Origin: Paenibacillus sp. FSL A5-0031
Lineage (GTDB): Bacteria; Bacillota; Bacilli; Paenibacillales; Paenibacillaceae
Length of the DNA stretch: 64,000 bases
NCBI RefSeq assembly: GCF_001956295.1
Contig: NZ_MRTD01000001.1
Location: forward strand, 744,001 to 808,000
Reading direction: 5' to 3'
Positions within the stretch are counted from its first letter, which is position 1; every line of letters begins with the position of its first letter. The position numbers and the translations under genes were made by a program. Under the pieces are notes generated by a model. It ran no database searches, was not told the DNA's origin, and saw only the letters and a list, made by a program, of their open reading frames with translations. This document shows positions 46,689-54,919 of the stretch, piece after piece.

Positions 46689-47288
46689 TTGAGCAAAACG
46701 AAAATCATGTCAGCAGCAATAGATGTTTTCTCTGAGAATGGATACCACCGAGCAAGTATGGACGATATCGCGCTTAGAGCAAAAGTCGCCAAAGGGACGC
46801 TGTATTATCATTTTCCAGGAAAAGCACAGCTGTTTAAGACGATCGTAATGGATGGACTGCAGGTCATTACCGATCGAATACGGAATGAGCTGCAAACTGA
46901 TCTTTCGTTGGAAGAGCAAATCAGGCGAATCATCCGGCACAATCTCGACTTGTTTCTGGATTCCAGCGGATTCGCGCATATCGTTTTCAACGAATTGTCG
47001 AACGGAATCGATCAGGAAGTACTAGAGGAATTGAATGAACTGAAGCTCGGCTATATTCGTTTTATAGCAGAGGTGCTCGAAGGAAGCCGGAAAGAGGGGG
47101 TAATGATTAATGTCAATTGCAGCTTGGCTGCTGCGGGGATTGTCGGATTGCTCAACGGTTCCTGCGATTACTTTCTAACCTATGGCAGTAGTATGAACCG
47201 CGACGATCTTGAACATTTTCTTTATCAGATTATTACGACCGGGTTGTTTTTGACCCCCGGCGGCAAGCCAGATGGTATGTTGAACTGA
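46689..47288 (+). CDS. TetR/AcrR-family regulator
   Basis: A 199-residue regulator starting at TTG after AAAGGAGAG. The HTH is ASMDDIALRAKVAKGTLYYHF, preceded by IMSAAIDVFSENGYHR. The ligand domain is helical and hydrophobic. It sits 24 bp before a cytochrome P450 gene and behind a perfect palindrome, so it most likely represses its own operon and senses a P450 substrate or a related fatty or aromatic compound (inference). Confidence 0.92.
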   Translation: MSKTKIMSAAIDVFSENGYHRASMDDIALRAKVAKGTLYYHFPGKAQLFKTIVMDGLQVITDRIRNELQTDLSLEEQIRRIIRHNLDLFLDSSGFAHIVFNELSNGIDQEVLEELNELKLGYIRFIAEVLEGSRKEGVMINVNCSLAAAGIVGLLNGSCDYFLTYGSSMNRDDLEHFLYQIITTGLFLTPGGKPDGMLN

Positions 47289-47312
47289 TTTCATCCTAAT
47301 CGGAAAGCGGCG

Positions 47313-48452
47313 ATGCGAAGTATGAATTGGAAAACAGATAGCGAACTGATACCTTTGTCTTGGTTTAAAGAAATGCGAAACTCTTCCCCTGTCGTGTTCA
47401 ATTCGGAGAAAAATACTTGGGACGTGTACAAGTACGAAGATGTAAAGAAGATATTTGCCGATCATGAGCATTATTCTTCAAAAGGGACGGAAAGCGCCAT
47501 GGAGCCGATCAACTCAAGCATTCTTAGGCAAGATCCACCTAAACACCGACAGCTGCGTATGCTCGTTTCGCAAGCTTTCACGCCTCGGGCAATCGAAGCG
47601 CTCGCACCGAAAATTGAATCGATTGCGCAGCAATTGTGCGATCAAGCAGAAGAGAAGGGGGAGATGGATGCGCTTCTCGATTATGCGAGTCCTCTGCCGA
47701 TCATCGTCATCGTCGAAATGCTGGGCATTCCGTCCGTGGATCGCGACCGGTTCAAGGAATGGTCGGATTCGCTAGTTGGGAATGACGGCGAACGTTATTT
47801 TCAATGTCAGAAGGAAATGAGCGACTATTTCTCTGACATCATGAATCGAAGACGGCTTGACCCGCAGGATGATCTCATCAGCAATCTCGTTCATGCAAAG
47901 GTCGAAGGCAATCAATTAAGTGACTTGGAGATCATCGGATTCTGCATTCTGCTGCTGGTGGCGGGGAATGAAACGACGACCAATCTTATAACGTCAGCCT
48001 TACTGTGCCTAGATAGCGACAGAGAGGCAAGGAAAAGTCTCATCGAGGAACCTTCCATGATTCCGCAAGCCATCGAAGAGGTGCTGCGCTATTGCTCTCC
48101 CGTTCAAACGATGATTCGAATCGTTAAAAAGACGACTGTTCTGCACGGCCAAACGCTTTCGCCCGGACAAATGGTCAACCTCTGGATCGGGTCGGCCAAT
48201 CATGATGGAGACCAATTTGATACTCCAGAACAATTCGATATCCATCGCAACCCGAATCCGCATCTGGCATTGGGACACGGCATACACTTCTGCTTGGGCT
48301 CTCAGCTTGCCCGCTTGGAGAGCAAGATCGCCATTCAAACACTTCTTAGCAGGTTTCCTGACTACGCAAGAGATCGTTCGCACACGCTGGAGCGGTTGGA
48401 CAGCTGGATGATGTTCGGGGTCAATCATTTGCCACTGGTTCTGACGAAATAA
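47313..48452 (+). CDS. Cytochrome P450 (soluble bacterial, CYP107-like)
   Basis: A 379-residue monooxygenase. The I-helix motif is LLVAGNETTTNLI; the K-helix ExxR is AIEEVLRYCSP; and the heme loop is LGHGIHFCLGSQLAR, with axial ligand C327. RQDPPKHRQLRMLVSQAFTP is the conserved C-helix region. It is a little short of the usual 395-410 residues at the N-terminus. It hydroxylates an unknown hydrophobic substrate with partner ferredoxin or flavodoxin, none of which is nearby. It is co-transcribed with the TetR regulator. GGAAAG precedes ATG 47313. Confidence 0.93.
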   Translation: MRSMNWKTDSELIPLSWFKEMRNSSPVVFNSEKNTWDVYKYEDVKKIFADHEHYSSKGTESAMEPINSSILRQDPPKHRQLRMLVSQAFTPRAIEALAPKIESIAQQLCDQAEEKGEMDALLDYASPLPIIVIVEMLGIPSVDRDRFKEWSDSLVGNDGERYFQCQKEMSDYFSDIMNRRRLDPQDDLISNLVHAKVEGNQLSDLEIIGFCILLLVAGNETTTNLITSALLCLDSDREARKSLIEEPSMIPQAIEEVLRYCSPVQTMIRIVKKTTVLHGQTLSPGQMVNLWIGSANHDGDQFDTPEQFDIHRNPNPHLALGHGIHFCLGSQLARLESKIAIQTLLSRFPDYARDRSHTLERLDSWMMFGVNHLPLVLTK

Positions 48453-48537
48453 CCTTACTTTAACAGGCGCTTTATTGCATATTCAACACCGATAGGAAGT
48501 CGTATAGCTTATATTATCATTGGTTCTACGATAAGAC

Positions 48538-48565
48538 GAGGCTGCCGGTATTAAACGGCAGCCTC
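48538..48565 (+). terminator. Hairpin after the P450 gene
   Basis: GAGGCTGCCG / CGGCAGCCTC perfect arms with an 8-base loop; no T run, so it may be an RNA 3' stabiliser. Confidence 0.55.
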
Positions 48566-48638
48566 ACTGGATGATATTGATGGGCAGATTTTGAAAAGTC
48601 TAAGCTACTGTAATTTCATATTGTGTTATACACCATTT

Positions 48639-48678
48639 ATGGACATCCGTTTTAGAAGAGCGGATATGTCCATTTTTT
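48639..48678 (+). terminator. Second hairpin with T run
   Basis: ATGGACATCCG pairs with CGGATATGTCCAT (small bulge), followed by T6. Confidence 0.7.
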
Positions 48679-48829
48679 ATTGTAAAGATAATAAGAGACA
48701 GAGATCGTAAGTCTTTGTTTTTTCATGTATTTCGTCCGGTGAAAGTGAACAGTAACATATAATTGATTCCGAGTTTCTTGGTTATAACCAACGAGGCACT
48801 CCAAGAAATTTCAAGGTTCTTCACACAAT

Positions 48830-50071
48830 CTATAGCCCGGCATTCCGCTCTTTTCTTAAATTACTCGTACGCTGTACACGCTTGTTTCCTGTTAACAGAG
48901 TAAGCCCGAAGCTTAGTATGAGGACGATTCCGGCAACCACATATGGAAAGTTTACATTTACATCGAACAGTATTCCGGCTGCTATCGGTCCGATAATATT
49001 GCCCAGGCTGGTAAAGGCAGAGTTAAGTCCTGCCACATACCCTTGCTGTTCTTGCGCGACCATGGACATTTGCGTGCTGATAGCGGGGCGTAAAATATCA
49101 ATGGACAAAAATATAACAAAAGTAACTGCAAAAATCAGCCAATATTGATGAACGAACAACGTCAGCAGGACGAACACCCCTGAAGCGAGCAGACAAAGTG
49201 TAATGACTCGCTTTTCGCCGAAACGGTTGATGAGCCAGCCGAAAATGGATAACTGAATGACTGCGCCTCCAATGGAGGCAAAGGTGAATATGAAGGCAAT
49301 ATCCTTCGGTGTGAAGCCGAGCTTATGGTCGACAAAGAGGCCGAATACTGCTTCATAATTGGCAAGCCCAAAGGACATGACGAAAACGAGGATCAAGCTT
49401 ATAAAATAGGGTTCGCGGTATGCGAAACGCAGCTGTTGGAGCAGACTCTTTTGGGGTTCCCGATTAAACATTGCCTCTTCGCTAATCTCATCTTTTTTTA
49501 CAGTAGATGGCATTGATTCCCGCAGAACAACTGTTGTAAGAACTGCAGCGACCAGGCCGGCAATCCCTGCAGCATAGAACGGTACGCGAATGCCGAACTC
49601 CGCAAGATAGCCTCCAATACCAGGACCAATAATGTAGCCAGTCAAAAAGGAAGCATTGATAAATCCCATCCCTTTGGCACGTTCTTCCTCGGTAGTAACA
49701 TCTGCCGCATAGGCCATAACTGCGGGCATGATGAACGCTCCGCTAATGCCGCCCATCATCCGGGAGACAAAGAGCAGCAGAGCAGAATCAGCCAAACCGA
49801 ATATAACTTCGGCGCAAGCGAAGACCATCATTCCGGCAACAATGATGCGCTTGCGTCCGAAGGAATCGGATAACCGTCCCGCCAGTGGTGAGAAAACCAG
49901 CTGTGTAAATGCGAAGGAGGCGGTAAGCAAGCCGGCAGTGCTACCGTTAATATCAAGCATTGTGATGTATTTAGGTATAACGGGAATGACCAGTCCGATA
50001 CCAGCAAAGACCAAAAATAAATTAAACATCAGAAGCAGCATGGCTCCCCGATTTTTGAGCAATAAAGCCAT
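48830..50071 (-). CDS. MFS multidrug exporter, NorA/Bmr-like
   Basis: A 413-residue, 12-helix MFS exporter on the - strand. FAGIGLVIPVIPKYI is the family start; FSPLAGRLSDSFGRKRIIV is motif A; SGAFIMPAVMAYAADVTTEEERAKGMG and GYIIGPGIGGYLAEFG (motif C) follow. The layout matches NorA, Bmr, Blt and YttB type exporters for fluoroquinolones and dyes. AGAGGAGAA precedes ATG. A GTATTT-5-AAATAC dyad lies 29 bp upstream (50100-50116) and may be an operator. Confidence 0.92.
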   Translation of the reverse strand: MALLLKNRGAMLLLMFNLFLVFAGIGLVIPVIPKYITMLDINGSTAGLLTASFAFTQLVFSPLAGRLSDSFGRKRIIVAGMMVFACAEVIFGLADSALLLFVSRMMGGISGAFIMPAVMAYAADVTTEEERAKGMGFINASFLTGYIIGPGIGGYLAEFGIRVPFYAAGIAGLVAAVLTTVVLRESMPSTVKKDEISEEAMFNREPQKSLLQQLRFAYREPYFISLILVFVMSFGLANYEAVFGLFVDHKLGFTPKDIAFIFTFASIGGAVIQLSIFGWLINRFGEKRVITLCLLASGVFVLLTLFVHQYWLIFAVTFVIFLSIDILRPAISTQMSMVAQEQQGYVAGLNSAFTSLGNIIGPIAAGILFDVNVNFPYVVAGIVLILSFGLTLLTGNKRVQRTSNLRKERNAGL

Positions 50072-50465
50072 CTAAATTCTCCTCTAACTCGCTTACTAAG
50101 TATTTACTTCAAATACATTTCTTTCTCAGATGCCAGCCTAACCTATTGCAAAGACCACCCATAATAAACCTATCCATTTTCACTCCTAACTTTATAAATA
50201 TAAATGTATATAAAGTATATAAACAAATGTATTACACAATTATTTCAGTGTCAACAAATACTTTGTAAAATAATTTGTTTACTATGTGGAGAAAATTCAT
50301 TAGCAAATCAATTTTATGTTTGGACAAGCGGAAAATTATGAAGTAATATTCAATAATTATCTTCCGTTTTATTTGCAGAAGTATTTAGTAGATATAATAA
50401 AAGAAAATATCTTTGAAACTCTTAACAAAATTGTAATGGAAACGATTAATCTTATAGGAGGGATC
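50072..50465. other. AT-rich divergent intergenic region
   Basis: Contains the GTATTT/AAATAC dyad near 50100 and repeated TATAAA/TATATAAA tracts around 50195-50230 that may be promoters. A frame open from 50316 joins the DUF4304 gene but has no ribosome binding site. Confidence 0.4.
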
Positions 50466-51080
50466 ATGTTGCAGCAGCTCTTTAACGATATGATTAAGCT
50501 TGACGTTAAGCCTTTCCTTTCCAAGCGTGGCTTCGTGAAGAAGAGCTTGAATTTCAATAAGACGACAGAAAACCTTATCTACATGTTCAATTTTCAAAAG
50601 TCTTCTGGCAATTCAGCGGACAATGTAATGTTTTATGTAAACTGCGGTATTTATGCACCGGATTTGGCACTGATACAATCGAGGGAAATTCTGACTGCTC
50701 CACAAGAAGCGGAGTGTCACTTCAGAGCAAGAATTGGAGAAATTGTTACGTCTGTACCAGATCGTTTTTCAATCACTCCTGATACGAATATGGATGATTT
50801 AAGAAAAATGCTTTTAAGTGGAGTAGAAGAGGTTATTCATTTCTATGATACGATGACCAGTGCCAGATCCCTTGTTGATTATTACACTTCAGGTCCTTTT
50901 TTACATCTGGGTGAAGAGAGCTTTCATTTACTGTTACAATCCAATGATATAGCAGCGGCTAAACATTATTTGAAGGCATTGCAGGAAAAGTACGGAACAG
51001 AAAAGCGATGGACTATATTCGAAAATAAATATAAGGCCATCTTCAATAAATACGATGTGGAATTTGATAAACACCTCTGA
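50466..51080 (+). CDS. DUF4304 domain protein
   Basis: A 204-residue protein from ATG 50466 after TAGGAGGGA. LFNDMIKLDVKPFLSKRGFVKKSLNFNK is the DUF4304 opening (KPFLSKRGFVKK) and NLIYMFNFQKSSGN with FYVNCGIYAP continue it. The C-terminal third is helical. DUF4304 proteins have no established function; some occur in polymorphic-toxin immunity neighbourhoods, but no toxin is seen here. Monocistronic with its own terminator. Confidence 0.8.
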   Translation: MLQQLFNDMIKLDVKPFLSKRGFVKKSLNFNKTTENLIYMFNFQKSSGNSADNVMFYVNCGIYAPDLALIQSREILTAPQEAECHFRARIGEIVTSVPDRFSITPDTNMDDLRKMLLSGVEEVIHFYDTMTSARSLVDYYTSGPFLHLGEESFHLLLQSNDIAAAKHYLKALQEKYGTEKRWTIFENKYKAIFNKYDVEFDKHL

Positions 51081-51118
51081 TCTGATACGAACAGATGAAT
51101 AGTGCAAATAGAAGTTTT

Positions 51119-51144
51119 GCCGCCTATAAGGCGGTTTTTTTTAT
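51119..51144 (+). terminator. Terminator of the DUF4304 gene
   Basis: CCGCCT / AGGCGG with a tight loop, then T8. Confidence 0.85.
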
Positions 51145-51264
51145 TTTTAAGGGATAAATAATCGATTGGCGCCTTCACCTTCGTTGTAAAGCACAGTAGA
51201 GAATTACTTTATTTGGCAGATCTCAGTAGAAATCTTTTACTTAGAACTATCGAAGGCCCACTTA

Positions 51265-51304
51265 CTTAATATCTTATAAGAAATTCTTGAAATGACAGAA
51301 ATTT
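51265..51304 (+). promoter_or_regulatory. 40-bp element upstream of the sugar ABC operon (copy 1)
   Basis: Matches 62017-62056 at 36 of 40 positions. Inside are the palindrome CTTATAAG and two AGAAATT direct repeats 18 bp apart. It lies 53 bp before the first permease gene and is a likely site for the AraC-type regulator YesN (inference). Confidence 0.7.
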
Positions 51305-51356
51305 ATCAGATAGGGGGGTGCTATTATACAAATATAAATAAAGAAGAGGTGATGAC

Positions 51357-52304
51357 ATGCAATCGAAATTGGCAGCGGAAGCTATTCCCCTCTCCAAAAA
51401 GCGGAATTCGTGGTTAAGGACCATACAAAAGTATAAAGTGATGTACCTTCTATTAATTCCGGCATTGGTTTATTTTGCCGTATTCAAATACATCCCATTG
51501 GCCGGAATCATTATTGCTTTTAAAAACTACAATCTGGCTTTGGGGTTATGGGATAGCCCGTGGGTCGGATTTAAAAATTTTAAAGATTTTATTAACGGCG
51601 TTTATTTCTGGGACATCATGAGAAACACGATAATTATATCGTTGTATAAGCTATTGTTCGGTTTCTCCGCTCCCATCGCACTTGCTTTGCTTCTTAATGA
51701 AGTTCATACCCAATGGTTTAAGAAAATCGTACAAACCATTACTTATTTACCCCATTTTCTGTCTTGGGTCATTGTTTATGGATTGATGGTTGCATTGTTG
51801 GCTCCGGGTGATGGCCTCTTTAATATGATTTTGAAGGAAAACGGTTTTGATCCCATCTCCTTCTTAACGGAGCCTGCTTGGGGAAGACTGCTGGTCATCT
51901 CGTCTGAAATATGGAAGGACATCGGCTGGGGAGCGATACTATACCTTGCCGCATTATCAGGGATTGACCCAAGCTTATATGAAGCAGCTCGAATGGATGG
52001 CGCTTCCAAATCGAGACAGCTCTGGCATGTAACGTTGCCCGGCATTCGAGGAGTCATTATTCTGATGCTCATTCTTAAATTGAGCCATATTCTGGACGCT
52101 GGTTTTGACCAAATCTTCATGTTTGCCAATACTTTTAACCAGGAAAAAATCGATATTATCGACACATGGGTATACCGCGAGGGGCTGGAGCGTCTTAAGA
52201 TTGGCCTCGCAACTGCTGTGGGATTGTTTAAAGCTGTCATCGGATTTATTTTAGTATTGGCTGCAAACAAGATTGCCAAAAAATTCGATGGTCAAATTTG
52301 GTGA
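51357..52304 (+). CDS. Carbohydrate ABC transporter permease, LplB type
   Basis: A 315-residue permease of the MalF/LplB group. Six helices are expected; the EAA loop that contacts the ATPase is YEAARMDGASKSRQLWHVTLPGI (split: EAARMDGASK / HVTLPGI). YLLLIPALVYFAVFKYIPLAG is the typical LplB start. AAGAAGAGG precedes the ATG. It forms an operon with the next permease and a lipoprotein. No ATPase is encoded here, as usual for this class, which borrows MsmX. Imports an oligosaccharide, often derived from plant pectin or hemicellulose. Confidence 0.93.
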   Translation: MQSKLAAEAIPLSKKRNSWLRTIQKYKVMYLLLIPALVYFAVFKYIPLAGIIIAFKNYNLALGLWDSPWVGFKNFKDFINGVYFWDIMRNTIIISLYKLLFGFSAPIALALLLNEVHTQWFKKIVQTITYLPHFLSWVIVYGLMVALLAPGDGLFNMILKENGFDPISFLTEPAWGRLLVISSEIWKDIGWGAILYLAALSGIDPSLYEAARMDGASKSRQLWHVTLPGIRGVIILMLILKLSHILDAGFDQIFMFANTFNQEKIDIIDTWVYREGLERLKIGLATAVGLFKAVIGFILVLAANKIAKKFDGQIW

Positions 52305-52317
52305 GGTGGTATGAGAT

Positions 52318-53187
52318 ATGGTTAAGCTGACGATCGGGGAAAAGGCATGGCAATCAACCGTTTATTTTATTCTTATTGTGCTATCGCTGCTTTGCTTGCT
52401 TCCCTTTTTATATGTGGTCGCTGTTTCGGTAACACCGGAATCGGAAGTTTTAAGAAGAGGGATTGTGATTATACCAGAATCCTTTACCTTTGCAGCCTAT
52501 AAGGAAGTATTCATTTCTAATGGTATAGGGCAGGCGTATAAAATAACGCTGTTCCGAACGATTGTAGGCACGGCGTTAAATGTGTTTTTTACGGTAATCG
52601 CGGCGTACCCGTTATCCAAAAAATATTTGCCGGGACGCAGTCCGTTTTTATTATTCATTGTGTTTACCATGATGTTTAGCGGGGGATTAATTCCGACTTA
52701 TTTGTTAATCCGCTCTTTGGGGATGTTAAATAGCCCATGGGTTTTAATTATTCCGCATCTCATTAGTGCATTTAATCTGGTGATCATTAAAGGATTTTTT
52801 GAACAATTGCCTGCTGAAATTGAGGAATCGGCGAGAGTTGACGGCGCAAGTGAACTTCAGTCGCTATGGAAAATCATTTTACCGCTTTCCATGCCTGTCC
52901 TCGCCACGATTTCCCTATTTTACGCAGTAGGGCATTGGAACAGTTATTTCGATGCGATTGTGTATATCAATGATGCGAATTTAATGCCACTTCAAGTTGT
53001 CTTGCGCAACATTCTGCTTAACATTGCAAATCAAAGTGCTGAGTCGATGGCCAATACCGGAACGGTTAGCCAGTTCGCTGTTCAAATGGCCGCTGTTGTT
53101 GTGACTACGGTCCCCATTTTGATCGTGTATCCATTTATGCAAAAGCATTTTACCAAGGGTATGCTCATGGGATCGATTAAAGGTTAA
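52318..53187 (+). CDS. Carbohydrate ABC transporter permease, LplC/YtcP type
   Basis: A 289-residue second permease of the MalG/LplC group. LLSLLCLLPFLYVVAVSVTP is the first helix; TMMFSGGLIPTYLLIRSLGML is typical of YtcP; and the EAA loop reads EESARVDGASELQSLWKIILPLS. It pairs with the LplB-like subunit 13 bp upstream. The C-terminus VYPFMQKHFTKGMLMGSIKG is the standard family ending. Confidence 0.93.
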   Translation: MVKLTIGEKAWQSTVYFILIVLSLLCLLPFLYVVAVSVTPESEVLRRGIVIIPESFTFAAYKEVFISNGIGQAYKITLFRTIVGTALNVFFTVIAAYPLSKKYLPGRSPFLLFIVFTMMFSGGLIPTYLLIRSLGMLNSPWVLIIPHLISAFNLVIIKGFFEQLPAEIEESARVDGASELQSLWKIILPLSMPVLATISLFYAVGHWNSYFDAIVYINDANLMPLQVVLRNILLNIANQSAESMANTGTVSQFAVQMAAVVVTTVPILIVYPFMQKHFTKGMLMGSIKG

Positions 53188-53208
53188 AAAGCAAATCTTA
53201 TCTAGGTT

Positions 53209-53229
53209 GTTACGGGAAACCGTGATAAT
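53209..53229 (+). other. Intercistronic hairpin between permease and binding-protein genes
   Basis: TTACGG-GAAA-CCGTGA small stem-loop without T run; such elements often adjust relative expression of the binding protein. Confidence 0.4.
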
Positions 53230-53252
53230 ATACAAGCAAAGGAGAGGTCAAT

Positions 53253-54842
53253 ATGCAAAGAACAAAGATATCATTTGCCATTCTGGCTGCTATTGTAGGG
53301 CTCGGAACGCTATTGTCGGGATGTGGGGATCAAGAAGAGGAGGTTAAGCCTACAGCTTCGAGCAGTTCACCATCTACGGATAACCCGTTTGCGAAAAAAA
53401 TGAAAATCACAATGTTTAACCAAGGCACGTTCAACGCTGCCGCTCCGATTCCTCCACGCGATGAAGACATTCAACGGCAAATGCTGGAGAAGGCAATGAA
53501 CATCGACTTGGATATGACGATTCCTCAGGCTGGGCAATCAACAACCAAACTAAATACGCTTATTGCAGGCGGTGATATCCCGGATTTGCTTTTCTTGAAG
53601 AGTCGGTCCGATCTCGCGCAATATTATGACCAAGGCGTTCTTGCGGATTTGACACCGTATCTGGATCAATTCCCTGAACTTCAGAAACGTTTTAGCAGCG
53701 ACTCCTGGGAGGCGATGTCCTATCAAGGGAAAACTATTGGAGTTCCAGGTTATGATAATGTAAACGGTATCAGCCGAAGCTTCTTCATCCGCAATGATTG
53801 GTTGAAAAAGCTGAATATGGAAGTGCCAACGACACCTGACGAGCTGTTTGAAGTCATGAAAGCCTTTACAGAGAAAGACCCGGACGGAAACGGCAAAAAC
53901 GATACGTACGGATTCATCGGCGGCATGAATAAAGAGGGCAGTTTGCAAACTTACGGCTTCGATAGCTTGATGTGGATGTTTGGCGTCAATCCTCCATCAG
54001 CCATTGAAGTAAAAGATAATGAACCGGTATTTCTATTTATCGATCCCAAAATGAAAGAAGCGCTTGCTTACATTAATAAAATGATGGCAGCCAATGTGGT
54101 AGACCCCGATTGGGTGACGATGACCTCGCCTGATTTGTTGGACCAAAAGCTATTTAAAGGGAAAGTCGGCTTCATGATCAGGGATGCGCGCAGGCTGGAG
54201 CCGGATTATCAGCAGAAAATGAAAGAAATCAGCGGAGAGGTGCCGGAATGGATCGTGATTCCTCCAATGGTAGGTCCTTACGGCGATCAAATCGTAGAGA
54301 GAAAATCGTTCCAAGGCAATTCATGGGCCATCTCCAAGAAAGCGGATAAGGACAAAATCATTCGGATCTTGTCCATGCTGAATTATCTCTTTACGGACGA
54401 AGAAGCCTATCCGAATTTTGCATACGGAATCAAAGGAATTCATTGGGATGTAGTGGACGGCAAGATCAAAAATAAAACGTCCGAATTATCGAAGGAAATG
54501 AAAGAAAAGTACTTATGGGTCGATCATTACAGAATGCCGCGCCGTGGTGACGATGCCGAGTACTTCAGTTTCCAGAATCCTAAGACGGCAGAAGCTTTCG
54601 TGAACAATCAGCAATATGTGGGGCCAACGTTGCCTGGAAACTTATTGACCGCAGACCCTAGCGATACCTTGGCAACTGACCGTTCGCGTTTCATTAATGA
54701 AAGCTTAGTCAAATTTATGACGGGCAAAGACCCTCTATCCAATTGGGACAATTTCCTCCAAACGTTGGATACCAAGTTTGACATGAAGAAATATAAGGAA
54801 ACAGCAATCAAGCAATTTAAAGAAGCAGGCTTAATCAAGTAA
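53253..54842 (+). CDS. Extracellular sugar-binding lipoprotein, LplA/YtcQ type
   Basis: A 529-residue solute-binding protein. The signal with lipobox LLSGCGD lipidates C24. A Ser-rich linker leads to the SBP fold with GGDIPDLLFLKSRSDL, QYYDQGVLADLTPYLDQFP, DGNGKNDTYGFIGG and FQGNSWAISKKAD; DPDGNGKNDTYG is a common calcium-binding-like loop in this family. It delivers an oligosaccharide to the LplB/LplC permeases. The length of ~530 fits the large LplA group. AAGGAGAGG precedes the start. Confidence 0.93.
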   Translation: MQRTKISFAILAAIVGLGTLLSGCGDQEEEVKPTASSSSPSTDNPFAKKMKITMFNQGTFNAAAPIPPRDEDIQRQMLEKAMNIDLDMTIPQAGQSTTKLNTLIAGGDIPDLLFLKSRSDLAQYYDQGVLADLTPYLDQFPELQKRFSSDSWEAMSYQGKTIGVPGYDNVNGISRSFFIRNDWLKKLNMEVPTTPDELFEVMKAFTEKDPDGNGKNDTYGFIGGMNKEGSLQTYGFDSLMWMFGVNPPSAIEVKDNEPVFLFIDPKMKEALAYINKMMAANVVDPDWVTMTSPDLLDQKLFKGKVGFMIRDARRLEPDYQQKMKEISGEVPEWIVIPPMVGPYGDQIVERKSFQGNSWAISKKADKDKIIRILSMLNYLFTDEEAYPNFAYGIKGIHWDVVDGKIKNKTSELSKEMKEKYLWVDHYRMPRRGDDAEYFSFQNPKTAEAFVNNQQYVGPTLPGNLLTADPSDTLATDRSRFINESLVKFMTGKDPLSNWDNFLQTLDTKFDMKKYKETAIKQFKEAGLIK

Positions 54843-54849
54843 ATGAACG

Positions 54850-54880
54850 AAGAGAGTGGCTAATCGTAGCCCCTCTCTTT
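54850..54880 (+). terminator. Attenuating hairpin between transporter and sensor genes
   Basis: AAGAGAG...GGCT / AGCC...CTCTCTT with a 6-base loop, then a weak T stretch. It could lower expression of the two-component genes relative to the transporter. Confidence 0.65.
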
Positions 54881-54919
54881 ATTGTCATTTTAATACAGAC
54901 TCAAAAAGGAAGATGCGCA

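Larger units (their letters stand above)
48453..48829. other. Intergenic region with several hairpins
   Basis: Convergent spacer between P450 (+) and MFS (-). It holds the hairpins at 48538 and 48639 and an inverted repeat TTTCTTGG/CCAAGAAA at 48774-48808. No gene is seen. Confidence 0.5.

Noticed and set aside
53186-53206. AAATCTTAT upstream of the binding-protein gene as a third copy of the 40-bp element
   Set aside because: Only nine bases match and neither direct repeat is present.
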